Source: Telmatactis stephensoni (taxonomy: Eukaryota; Cnidaria; Anthozoa; Actiniaria; Isophelliidae). From it: a stretch of DNA of 64,000 nt. The notes under the pieces are model-generated. The model made no database searches. It was not told the DNA's origin and was given only the letters and a program-made list of their open reading frames with translations. Positions 1-10,644 of the stretch are shown here, one piece after another. Each line of letters starts with the position of its first letter. Position 1 is the first letter of the stretch. The translations under genes were made by a program, and so were the position numbers. The DNA is taken from contig JALIZF010001483.1 of the NCBI GenBank assembly GCA_029948255.1, forward strand, positions 283,372 through 347,371, in the 5' to 3' direction.

Positions 1-87
1 TAACAAACAACAACAACAACAACAAAACTGGATAAATGTATACATATTTTGACTAGTTGTTCTAAATTGCATTATTATTATTTTTAG

Positions 88-3000
88 GCTGATGAAACTG
101 AACAAGAGAAACCTGCAAAAAGTTTTGAAATGGAAATACAGCAAAAGGATCTCGAAACTCTGAGGGATGGTAAAAAGCTGAATGATGAGGTACAATGTGC
201 TGCTTAGCTGACCAGTACTGTCATTAATGGTTCAAATGAAGTTTATACCTATTACCAAAACTTGGCCCTTGTGCATACTACAAAATACAATTGACCTCTG
301 AGATAAACTATATCATTCAAGATCATTGTTTAACTAGTACATGTATGTAATCTTCCAACAGGTCATAAATTTCTACATGGAGCTTATCAATCAGAGAAGC
401 AAGAAGGTATTTGATCTTTCAATAAAGATATTTTTGTCTAGAACTTAACCCACCAAAATTTTACATAATAAACAGTAAACTGAAAGCCTATCTGAAACAA
501 CATTTTCAAATACATACTGTATACTAAAATCAGTGTAGACATATATTTTAATGTATTCCACTTAACTAATATAATGCATCCTATTCACAATTATAGACTG
601 TAGATCTACCAAAGTGCTATTGTATGAATACATTTTTCTACCAAAAACTTCAAAACAAAGGTCCAGAAGCACTTTCTAGGTGGACGAAAAAGGTAAATTC
701 GACAAATGATAATTAATAAAAGTTTTTGAACTTGTGTCAAACTCAACATTTTATGTTGCTTAGCCAAAATCCTTAATTTCAATTTGAAGGGCTAATGTGA
801 AAGTCAAAAGATATATTTCCGTAGCTGTACAAAATGTACTCCTCAGGTGACTGGTCTTAAGCTGGACATGATAATATTACATGCACTGATGTAGTAATAG
901 TAGTTCAATAGACTGATTGCTCAAGATTACATGCACAGCTTAGTTGACGGGCCATCGATAGACCATGAACAAACATCCAAACTTCATAACACTATAAATC
1001 CAGCATAAAGTATATGTGCATGCATGTATAAGAAATGACAAAAATGATTGTTAAAAACATTTTTGTCAGAACTTAAACTCAAATTTGAAAACATTTTTTC
1101 TTGGCCCTCATCAACAAAGCTGTGCGTGCAATTGTACCTGTGTGTGAAATTAGTCTATCAAATATTTCTCATTAACTGTGCATAAATATTATAATCACAG
1201 ATAGATATTTTTTCATTGGATATGCTATTCATACCAATCAACTGGAAAACTGCATCACATTGGACACTTGGTGTAAGTTGTAATTATTTTGCTAAACAGC
1301 AGTTTTAAGGGTAATAATCCTTTGAAGCCTCTTTCACAGAACTTACATGTAACATGCATGTTTGTTACTTAAGGCTGGTCAGGAAAGCTAGCTTGATCAT
1401 ACATCAGTATAAAACTGGTTAAGTATTTGGTAACTTACAAAGTCATAGACTCTTAGACATTTATAAGCATTGAGTATACTCATTGGTTCACAGTGACAAC
1501 ATATTAATTACATGTATATTAATACAGTGTAAGCAGAAGAGAATGGAAAAGTTTTAAATGTATTCTTGTGCTTGCATGAGTTTATACATGTATGTCCCTG
1601 TGTGACCTGGCCCTTCCTTTTTGAAAACACCATAAATTTAGATCTTTGGTATGCATGCAGTATTTGATGCTATTTACACTTAAGATAAACCTAGTTACAT
1701 ACATGTAACTAGGCTGCACACAGTAGTGCAGAACCCTTGTCAATGAATATCTCAAATGCAAATTATAGCTGAAATCCAATAAGTTTGTATCTGACTAATC
1801 TAAGTATTTCCCATCTCCTAGTTGGTAAATTTTAGACAAAGAACAATAGCTCACCTTGACTCCCTCCACGGCACATACAAGCAGTTCTTCATCAATGTCA
1901 GGTACTGTAAGCTGCCAAGTGAAGGTACATTTCTGTTATCAGTAATAACAACAAAAAAAGAAGTTGATTCTTGAACCAAAACATAATTTGAATCTTGTTC
2001 AAAAATTAAGTATTAAATAAAATTAATTAATTAATCAAGCTAGCCTCCAGTCTAAATTATGTTCTAGTAAAGTATGTTCAATAAATACTTTAATTAGAAT
2101 TTATGTCTTTTATGTAGAACTATTAGGGTAAAAAAAGAAAACTGTGAAAAACTTACAATACTGTAATATCAGTCTGGAATGTTTTATGAATTGATTAAAT
2201 TTATATTCAGACAAATAATTTAATTTTTATATCATTTATTTTCTCCTTCTTTCTTTTTTTTTTTTGGAAAAGGTCTTTTTTAGAGATGGAAAAAAAACAA
2301 AAGAACAAGGAGCTAGACTTGTCATCTTGGCAAGACATTTCTAAAAAGGTGCATTTTTAGTAACATGTTGGGGTTTGTAATTGCACTGCAAAATCAATTA
2401 CTTACTTATATTTGCATAGCATTTGGCTATTTCTGCTATGAAATAGTAGATGTTTCATATTAGGTAGTATACAACATTAATTTTATGCCTGAGTTGCATG
2501 GTCAGTGTACAAATTCTTAATTGATTACAGCTACATGTATATTTTCATATATTTGTATATTTTGTATTTAAAGACACCCACATTTGGGCTATACAAAGAA
2601 TGCATTACTCAAAATGTCTATTAAAAATTCCATAATCTTATATTAATAGTATTTATTGATAGGATGTCCCAAAGCAAGAGAATGGTACAGACTGTGGAGT
2701 GTTTGTATGTATGGTAAGAACACTGATCAACTGATCAATTAAGCTTCCATCTTTTGTGATCGCAGAATAAAAATTAGGACTTGCAATTAGATTTGTCCTT
2801 TACATTTCAATGCCTTCAGACATTATCAAGAATGTTGGTTAGTAAATGAATTTAGTTTTTGATGTCAGAAACATCATTACTGTAGATACTAGTTCTTTGT
2901 TTCACAGTCATCCAGGCTTAATATAAAAGCTGAAATTTTCAACACTCTTGATAACGATGCCTGAAAGCAAAGAAATTTTGAGTACAAATTTTATCTACAT

Positions 3001-3992
3001 GTAGTTGTCATAAATAAATTATTTGCCAAATGCTGAATTTTTAGTCTCATACCAGTGTGTCCATTTTTGTTGCTAAATGTACCTTTAATTTTAGTATGCA
3101 GAATATCTCAGCAGAGGAGAACTTCCCTCATTCACCCAGGTAAAAATGTTTTAAATAAATTGTTTTAAACAATTGATCATAAATAATTATCATGTACATG
3201 TTTTACTATACATGTATATACATTAAAGCACAATCATGCAAACTAAATTCCAAAAAGGTTGTACTACACTTATACATGTACATATTAGCTAATATACAAA
3301 ATAAAAAATGTACAGTACCTAATAATTAAGATGCAAAATTTAAAATCTTGCTTACATGGGCAGTGCCCGCATATTACTGTAAGTGCTTAAAATAAACTCT
3401 CAGAGTTATGTAAATAATTATTTCTTTAAAATAAGTACATTTCAAGTATGGTAACTGTCAGAGCCCATTGAAATTAATAACTAGGGTATCACATGACTTT
3501 CTCTCCATCCAATTTTTGTATATTATATATGAATGCGTATTACAGTCTTTCTGAGTTTATATATTAAATATGTATGAGATACCACATACTTAAATTACTC
3601 TAATATTCTCTCATATAGTAAGTTAGCTAAGTAATAACAGTTAGCATTTTTGATTTTGTTTCTCATATATTCTGTTGTTTTTTTTTTTTTTGTACAACAT
3701 TACTGTAACTTACAGTAAATTGAGTTCCCAATGAGCTCATTATTACAAAATATGTCACTTTTATTCTGTCTACTTTATATTCTAAACCTTTCCTTTCCTT
3801 TTCTCAAAGACAATTTGTACATGTATGTGCAACTGCATGCTGAACTATATTTAATTAAGGCTTCATTATAAAAATGTTATTTATATATTATTTCTTGTTG
3901 CATTTTAGAGTGACATTCCCATGATGAGGACCAAGATGAAAAATGATATTGGGAAAAAGACTATTTCCTATGAAATGTCACAATATAAGTAG
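88..3992 (+). CDS. SENP1/2-type SUMO-specific cysteine protease (C48), C-terminal catalytic part, 5' end outside window
   Basis: Nine coding exons join in one frame: 88-189, 362-406, 597-692, 1201-1272, 1822-1924, 2284-2348, 2663-2713, 3095-3139 and 3909-3992, giving 220 residues and a TAG stop; every boundary is GT-AG. The fragment begins just before the family hallmark LNDEVINFYMELI and continues through NTFFYQKL and the RWTKK stretch. The catalytic His is in ASHWTLG (codon 1258-1260), the Asp in HLDSL (1858-1860), the oxyanion Gln in PKQENG (2675-2677) and the nucleophile Cys in GTDCGVF (2693-2695). Proteins of this family mature SUMO and remove it from targets, mostly at nuclear pores and in the nucleoplasm. 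The N-terminal targeting region lies upstream of the window, so SENP1 and SENP2 cannot be told apart. The domain is intact with no frameshift. The 1822-1924/2284-2348 junction is the least certain: the donor was chosen to keep the KELDLSSW frame open. Confidence 0.93.
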
Positions 3993-4181
3993 ATTGAACG
4001 TATTGTTGTTTCTCGGACCTACCATTTCATTGATCAGAAATAGTTTTGTACATTAAAATAATTGTGTGATAAGAAAAATAATAATTTGTACACAATTGTA
4101 GTTAATAGCCTAAGGGTTAAATATTATTAATAATCAATCATGTTTCTCATTAGACTGACCCATTGATAGTGCAGATCTAGC

Positions 4182-5176
4182 TAATGCAATAACCTCCTTG
4201 TAAAGGATTCCAACCTCCTTGTGAGGGATTCCAGTATAAATAAATAGAAAAGTTATAACCTCCCTATGAAGGATTCCAACCTCCTTGTGAGGGATTCCAG
4301 TATAAATAAACAGCAAAGTTTCAACCTCCTTGTGAAGGATTCCAACCTCCTTGTGAGGGATTCCAGTATAAATAAATAGAAAAGTTATAACCTCCCTATG
4401 AAGGATTCCAACCTCCTTGTGAGGGATTCCAGTATTATAAATAAACAGCAAAGTTTCAACCTCCTTGTGAAGGATTCCAACCTCCTTGTGAGGGATTCCA
4501 GTATAAATAAATAGTAAAGTAATGTTATAACCTCCCTATGAAGGATTCCAACCTCCTTGTGAGGGATTCCAGTATAAATAAATAGAAAAGTTATAACCTC
4601 CCTATGAAGGATTCCAACCTCCTTGTGAGGGATTCCAGTATAAATAAACAGCAAAGTTTCAACCTCCTTGTGAAGGATTCCAACCTCCTTGTGAGGGATT
4701 CCAGTATAAATAAATACCAAAGTTATAACCTCCTTGTGAAGGATTCCAACCTCCTTGTGAGGGATTCCAGTATAAATAAATAGTAAAGTTATAACCTCCC
4801 TATGAAGGATTCCAACTTCCTTGTGAGGGATTCCAGTATAAATAAATAGCAAAGTTATAACCTCCTTGTGAAGGATTCCAACCTCCTTGTGAGGGATTCC
4901 AGTATAAATAAACAGCAAAGTTTCAACCTCCTTGTGAAGGATTCCAACCTCCTTGTGAGGGATTCCAGTATAAATAAACAGCAAAGTTTCAACCTCCTTG
5001 TGAAGGATTCCAACCTCCTTGTGAGGGATTCCAGTATAAATAAATAGAAAAGTTATAACCTCCCTATGAAGGATTCCAACCTCCTTGTGAGGGATTCCAG
5101 TATAAATAAACAGCAAAGTTTCAACCTCCTTGTGAAGGATTCCAACCTCCTTGTGAGGGATTCCAGTATAAAAAAT
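4182..5176. repeat. 66-67 bp satellite array, about 15 units
   Basis: Each unit holds two near-identical 21-bp halves (CAACCTCCTTGTGAAGGATTC, with GAGG in the second half) followed by CAGTATAAATAAACAGCAAA. Units differ by a few substitutions and small indels. Every unit carries AATAAA on the + strand. The array starts about 190 bp after the SENP stop, so it may lie in that gene's 3' UTR (inference). Long open frames here encode only an IYTGIPHKEVGILH repeat and are by-products of periodicity. Confidence 0.95.
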
Positions 5177-5455
5177 AGGCGGATATTATCCGCATGTGTC
5201 TACTGCGTTTAAAGAAGAGGCAGTTCAGATGCATGCTGGAATTAAAAATGATTTTTATAGGACAGTGATACGCAGTGTTTTGTTTTCATTTCGAGTATTA
5301 AAGACTGAAATGTAGGATTTGGTTGACAATTGAATTAAGTATACTTTAACATATCATATTGTAATACATCTTAATTAATTTAAATGTTGTTTTAGAGTGG
5401 TTTTCATAAACCCATGAAAAATACTAAACTATATGATACTTATTTAGGTGTTGTT

Positions 5456-5575
5456 TATATGAAGGCGAGTTGTCCCTGGTAGGAGGGATAAGTCTTTTGT
5501 TTTGTATGCCGATCCCCAGGGAAAAAAGAAAAAGATTATCCATCCTAGCAGGGACAACTAGCTTGCCTTCATATA
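5456..5575. repeat. 120-bp palindromic element
   Basis: TATATGAAGGCGAGTTGTCC at the left is the imperfect reverse complement of the right end, GGACAACTAGCTTGCCTTCATATA. The loop contains a GATCCCCAGGG stretch. It looks like a short miniature inverted-repeat element; no target duplication was found. Confidence 0.65.
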
Positions 5576-5806
5576 AAGAGGCCATTAGTAGACCCTTTTT
5601 ACTGCTATTTAGATTTTGTACTTTTTCTCAGGTTAAGTGTAATCTAATTGAAAATTATGACAAGAAAAGGGCACAATTGAATTAGAGTGTAATAAAGAGT
5701 AATGAAGAGTAGTCTATTTTTTTCTTTGAAAATATGTTTCGCAGTTCTTATTGGAACTGGAACTGATAGCCATTAAAATATCAAAATATTATGCATTTGT
5801 ATAGAT

Positions 5807-5962
5807 AATCACACGGTTTCGAGTTCAATTTGGGATTAATTCGCACGAGTGTGTTTTTCAAAGAGTTGAAATTGCACGAGACCGTAGGTCGAGTGCAATT
5901 TCAGCTCTTTGAAAAACACACGAGCGTGAATTATCCCAAATTGAACGAGAAACCATGTGATT
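5807..5962. repeat. 156-bp long-hairpin element with GC-rich apex
   Basis: Arms of about 70 bp pair almost fully: AATCACACGGTTTCGAG on the left with CTCGTTT...CATGTGATT (reading inward) on the right. The apex at 5877-5893 is CGAGACCGTAGGTCGAG. This apex motif recurs in other hairpins of the window. Confidence 0.8.
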
Positions 5963-7525
5963 ACTTAGTAATAATATACATGAAAAAATTCGAGAAAATA
6001 AATGGTGATTTTTAAGAAAATCAAATACAATCTCGAGAAGAAAACTTTCAGCGCGCGCGCGCTCGTTGAGATGTGATGGCGTCAGTGGCGCGCGCAAGTC
6101 GTCAAAAATTGTTTAACTGACAAATGAACCAAATCCTCATAGTTTTTGCCATTTTTTTCAAACAAACATGTACTTTAATGAATGAAAACCTCCTTATTTG
6201 CATTCTTGGTTATGTTTTACAATAGCAGTATAAGGAAAAATGGATCTTAATGCGACTTTGAAATTATAAATTCAAATGTAATTTGCACTGTATTACAGCT
6301 GTTCTGCACTGTGTTACACTTGAACTGCACTGTTCTCGACCAATCAGAATCGAGTAATTTTTTCATGTATACTATTAATGAAGTAATATAGAAAGTAGTA
6401 GTGATTTTTGTCATGAAGAAAGGAAAGTCAATCTAAACAAGAGCCAAAATGGCTTCTTGCTCTGGCTGCTTTTTGGAATAAAATGTTTGAATTTTTCTGC
6501 GAATTTTATATTTCTCTCACCGGCGTTTGAGGAAGTGAATCTAATTAGCTCAGTTGTGTGACATGAACCTGGGAGGGACGTGTTCAGCGTACATACATCA
6601 GTCCATAAGTCATATAAGTCCATACTCAAGTGGATTATTTTGATTTTGATTTTTTCCCCAGTTTTTAAAGGAGATTCTGTTTGATATACTTATGCTAAGA
6701 TACTTCATTGACTTGAGGCACAAGGATATATTTGCAGTTACGTGACAATGATAAACAAATCAAAGGTCAAATTAAATATTCTCATTGTTAATGTCGTCGG
6801 TCACAGTGAAGATTACTATTTCTGGTATCCATGAAAACAATTTTGAGAGGTAACCGAGAACAAGAAAATATCATTATAAACAAATGCGTTAGTAAACTGC
6901 AATGGGCAAAACACGTTTTTTAGTTCACTAATGATGGCCATTTTCGGCGATCACTTGTCTCGACTACTGATTCCCTGTACTGATTACTAATTTATAAATT
7001 TAATCTAAAAAGCTTGCCTATAAAGCTAGTTAAGCTTAGAAGCGAATTGCACAGAGAGTAGGCGACAAATCTCATAAGTAAATTGGATAAATTGTTCGAC
7101 GTGAATCACACAAGTGCATGCATGCATGGCGTCACGAAAAAATGTCACTGCTAAACAAAAAGTCCTAAGACAGCTTTGCAGACAAGAGTTGAGCACAATA
7201 TGCAAAAAATAACTTGCCTTTCTTAGCTATTAATTATTCAATCAACATCTTCAGAGCTGATGAACGGGTACAACGACCTAGCATTGTCATCAGGCATTGT
7301 ATTTCTGGCGTTTGGCATATGGAACTGACGAAATCGGTAGTGATCGCGGAAGTTCGGAGACATTTCGATTTTCCGGACAATAGGCGTAGATGTGCCGATA
7401 GATAGAATTCGAGCTGCTAATTGGTCCCGACGTTTTCCGATTTTGGAGTTCCTGTGGTGTTACGGACTTACAACTCGATGACATAGTAGGCTTCTGCCTC
7501 TTACGAGGCAGTAGCCACAATAAAC

Positions 7526-7800
7526 AGCAAAGTTATAACCTCCTTGTGAAGGATTCCAACCTCCTTGTGAGGGATTCCAGTATAAATAAACAGCAAAGTT
7601 TCAACCTCCTTGTGAAGGATTCCAACCTCCTTGTGAGGGATTCCAGTATAAATAAACAGCAAAGTTATAACCTCCCTATGAAGGATTCCAACCTCCTTGT
7701 GAGGGATTCCAGTAAGCTTAAGTTATTTATAAATAGCAAAGTCTCAACCTCCCTGTGAAGGATTTCATCCTTCATTTTTTAATCTCCTTTTGAGGGACTC
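7526..7800. repeat. Second block of the 66-67 bp satellite, three full units plus degraded copies
   Basis: Same unit as 4182-5176, with three full copies followed by decayed ones that end in a CTCCTTTTGAGGGA variant near 7790. It reads as the continuation of the first array across the 2.35-kb block. Confidence 0.9.
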
Positions 7801-8198
7801 TAATCTCTTTGAGGAGAGAGTAAAGAAAGTAAGTAAGTAAAAAAAGTATTCTCCATTGGGAGATGGTAGGGATCATGTTAGTTTACGACTCTTGTATAAC
7901 AATCTTATTAGCTTACCTTCTTCGGTACTTTCCACGTTTGCTGTTTTCAATTGATCTTATGGACGTCATGGATGTCATGATGTTCTGAACACTTACTTTT
8001 GTTTTTAAGTTTCCTCAAAACGTCAAAAATCGCTTTTGTCGGATAACGTACTCGAATCGAAAAGACCGCCATTTTGTCTGCTATTCAGTCGTTGTTCCGT
8101 TGTTCCGAGCAATTTTCCGAAGATTGACTGGGATCTAGTCCTCCTCGATCACCTCCTTCTGAAGGATTCCATCTATAGCCAATAGCCACAACCATTGA
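7801..8198. other. No gene seen
   Basis: Unique-looking AT-rich sequence. A last isolated satellite-like fragment (CACCTCCTTCTGAAGGATTCC) is at about 8150-8170. Nothing else was recognised. Confidence 0.4.
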
Positions 8199-8297
8199 TA
8201 ATACGGGGGAATCCCTTTCCCACAATGCATTTCGACGACAAATATAATATTGGACACGCTAGCGAAATGCATTGTGGGAAAGGGATTCCCCCGTATA
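8199..8297. repeat. Palindromic element, about 34-bp perfect-looking arms
   Basis: ATACGGGGGAATCCCTTTCCC at 8199 is mirrored by GGGAAAGGGATTCCCCCGTAT ending at 8297; both arms include the AATGCATTTCG / CGAAATGCATT portion. Diverged single arms recur at 39830-39866 and about 47740-47775, so this is a dispersed family. Confidence 0.8.
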
Positions 8298-8304
8298 ATT
8301 TTTT

Positions 8305-8760
8305 TGAGCAGATATGCATCACGGGAAGGGGAAAATCCCCGGGGGGGGGGGGGGGGGGGGGACTCCGATCGTAAATGGACGGGGATGCTCGTCGTACCTT
8401 TTAGGGGTCAAAATCAGCAATCTGGTACCTTTTAGGGTGTCCCAGACTTTAGTTGACTACCCGAGACATAGCTGGTACCTTTTAGGGTGATTTTTTCCTC
8501 CACCTTGAAAAGCTTCAGCAAACACTAGAAAAGGTCATTTCTGCAAACCTGCATATTTGAATGACATGCGCAGACAAATTGTATACATGCTGGACACGCT
8601 CGAAAATGGAGTGAAGACTGTGAAGAATGATCTTTTGGGCTGTTGTGCTGTTGAAAACTGACAGTAAGTTCTTACAATGTATAATTATTTTTGTATACAA
8701 TACAATGAAGTGAATCCGACAGAAGTGTCGCTTCACCCGAAAGTTGTATCGTACCGTGCA
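8305..8760. repeat. Composite dispersed repeat with a 21-G run and CTTTTAGGG motifs
   Basis: Starts TTTTTTGAGCAGATATGCATC, has 21 consecutive G at 8341-8361, then three TGGTACCTTTTAGGG-type repeats, then AAAGCTTCAGCAAACACTAG. Parts recur at 41070-41165 (same strand) and as reverse complement at 39665-39775, so sequences around the first RING exon share this family. No coding content. Confidence 0.65.
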
Positions 8761-8839
8761 TGTGTAGGTTAAATGACTATTACTTGATACAAAAACACAA
8801 GTTTCAAGAATTATTAAGCTTACATTTTATGTATAGTAT

Positions 8840-9090
8840 AGAACGAGAGATAGTGTTTTTAATATCGGATCAGGGTAAAGATCCTCGCCGAACTCCAACA
8901 CAATGAGAGTTGTTCTCTAAAAGAAAATAAAAAATATCTTCATTTTAATATCTTGGAGAAAATCGAGGTTAATGTTGATGTAAATTAGGCCGAATCTTTA
9001 TCAGATATAAAGACACTTGTCACTTGGGTTGCGATTTTCATTGTGTTTGCCTTATGAATTATTAATGATTTAATTAAGTGATATTTAAAA
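8840..9090. repeat. Dispersed repeat, related to 63300-63600
   Basis: GAACGAGAGATAGTGTTTTTAATATCGG, the ATCTTTATC.GATATAAAGA stretch and the ATGAATTATTAATGA end are matched at 63308-63580. It is a degraded copy; the cleaner copy keeps a full hairpin. Confidence 0.55.
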
Positions 9091-9203
9091 AAACGAGCAG
9101 GAGTGTTTTATCGTGGATATAAACACGAGGCCGTAGGCCGAGCATGACGCTCATTAGAAGTTTCGTCGGTACTGTACGAGGTCAATGATCCGACAACTAT
9201 AGT
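9091..9203. repeat. Half-degraded hairpin with the GC-rich apex
   Basis: GAGTGTTTTATCGTGGATATAAACACGAGGCCGTAGGCCGAGC: the apex CGAGGCCGTAGGCCGAG is at 9126-9142, but the right arm has decayed. Confidence 0.5.
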
Positions 9204-9355
9204 GAGACCTTGTACTGATATAACACTCATGCATAAACATGAGTGTTTTATCAGAGTTAGTTAAAACACTCATGTTTTATTAATGAGTGTTTTAACTGAT
9301 TTTGATAAAACACTCATGTTTATGCATCAGTGTTTATATCCGGTATAAAGGTCTC
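9204..9355. repeat. 152-bp nested palindrome of ACACTCATG blocks
   Basis: Outer arms GAGACCTTGTACTGATAT and GGTATAAAGGTCTC pair. Inside them TAACACTCATGCATAAACATG pairs with its mirror, and a second inner palindrome (AAACACTCATG / CATGAGTGTTT) forms shorter hairpins. A cruciform or miniature-element remnant. Confidence 0.75.
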
Positions 9356-9555
9356 AACACGTGACCAAATGAACGTCTTCAATTGGTCTATTTGCTTATG
9401 AATTATTAATAAGTTTTAGAATCAATTAAATTTAAAGCTTAAGGATGTTCGCGGCCAAAAGATCTATATAACCACAAGTAGACCAAGTTCACTATCAGTG
9501 GCTATTTATAAGAGAATGTATGTCACTCAATAACACTCGAAATTTCTGTCTTAAT

Positions 9556-10462
9556 TACTCGTGCCCAGGCCTTTAGGCCGGGAACGAGTTATAAACTGCA
9601 AATGTTTTTTTTTTTCTCTTTTCTCCGCCAGAAGAGGCCTTTCTTGCGCAATCGGTCACGTGTTAAAGCTCCTGATGACGCCAGTCAGGAACTTTAGGAA
9701 TGCAAGATGGCGGACAGCCCAAAAAATGGCTTTCAGAGACAGGCTTTTCCAGTAGTGAGACAATAGAAAATGGAGCTTTTAACTCGAGATATACCTAGAC
9801 ACTTATAAGAGCTTCAGAATGGGCTGTTATTTTGAGCTTGATCTCCAATACTTTGACCAAATATCGAACTCCGATGGAGTACTTGAAAACTGAAGCTCTC
9901 GCGACTCGTAGCAATTCCTTTGAGCTGGAAATCTACGAATTTCTCACCCTACATGTTGCTAAACTAACGCATATAGAGGCAAGTCAATTATATTTTTCAT
10001 TCAAGCATTCAAGAGATCTTGAGACGTTTTTGTAATGAATTTTAACACAATTCTGGCCAGACAATTTATTTATATATTTTCATGGAATCAAGGCTCTATT
10101 TGACCTGATGCGTTTGGTCACGTAATAGATAAAACATCTGAAACATGAACGCCGAAAAAATACACGATTTGTTATTGTGTCAAAAACGTCGTTGTAGAAG
10201 TCTTTACAGCAAACAATTGAGATATATAGTGAAATAAAAAGTTGAATAAACTGGTATATTTTTGCATGTTGGGATAAAGGCAAACACTAAGCTGCTGACA
10301 GACAAATTGACTAATCAGATATTCTCTAAAAAGGTCAAAAAAGGTCTTTATTATGTTACGGTTAAGTGAAGAATGCGTGAAATGGCTCGGGGAAGAGTAC
10401 GCACGGGGCCGGTCACTGGAGGGCTCCCGGGGCACGAGTGAACGCACGTGTGCGTCTAGTTT
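9556..10462 (+). repeat. 0.9-kb interspersed repeat, copy 1
   Basis: Begins ACTCGTGCCCAGGCCTTTAG and ends near GCACACGTGCGTCTAG-type sequence at 10462. Most of its length matches the reverse complement of 17939-18938, including the GATATATAGTGAAATAAAAAG tract and the GCATTCAAGAGATCTTGAGA tract. No protein frame is conserved between the two copies, so it looks non-autonomous. Confidence 0.8.
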
Positions 10463-10485
10463 TAATAAAATTCCATGAGACTTCT

Positions 10486-10644
10486 AGAGTGTGTTGTTCA
10501 TGCTTTCTTCTAACCTCTGAATGAGTTTCAGTGAAATTCGTCAATTTTAACTGCTCACCCCAAGCCACTCAAACAGTTAAATCGACGAATTTCACTGAAA
10601 CTCATTTAGAGGTTAGAAGAATTAAAGCATGAACAACACACTCT
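10486..10644. repeat. 159-bp hairpin element
   Basis: AGAGTGTGTTGTTCATGC at the left end and GCATGAACAACACACTCT at the right end are reverse complements. The pairing continues through TTCTAACCTCT and AGTGAAATTCGTC, leaving a loop of about 30 bp around 10550-10575. Confidence 0.85.

Larger units (their letters stand above)
5177..7525. other. 2.35-kb block that interrupts the satellite; no gene recognised
   Basis: The satellite stops at CAGTATA near 5170 and resumes at AATAAACAGC near 7520, as if this block had been inserted into one array. It contains two long hairpins (listed separately) and, around 6340-6372, the sequence CCAATCAGAATCGAGTAAT, also seen in the elements at 59601-59895 and 62226-62521. 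The ends are small stems (5178-5192; 7490-7517). No transposase-like frame and no convincing exon were found. Confidence 0.5.

Noticed and set aside
4134..5116. Long minus-strand frames (up to 243 codons) across the satellite
   Set aside because: They repeat IYTGIPHKEVGILH with the period of the DNA repeat; no start context, domain or splice support.
5177..7525. Helitron insertion in the satellite
   Set aside because: The small terminal hairpins are suggestive, but neither end shows TC at the 5' side or CTRR at the 3' side in either orientation.
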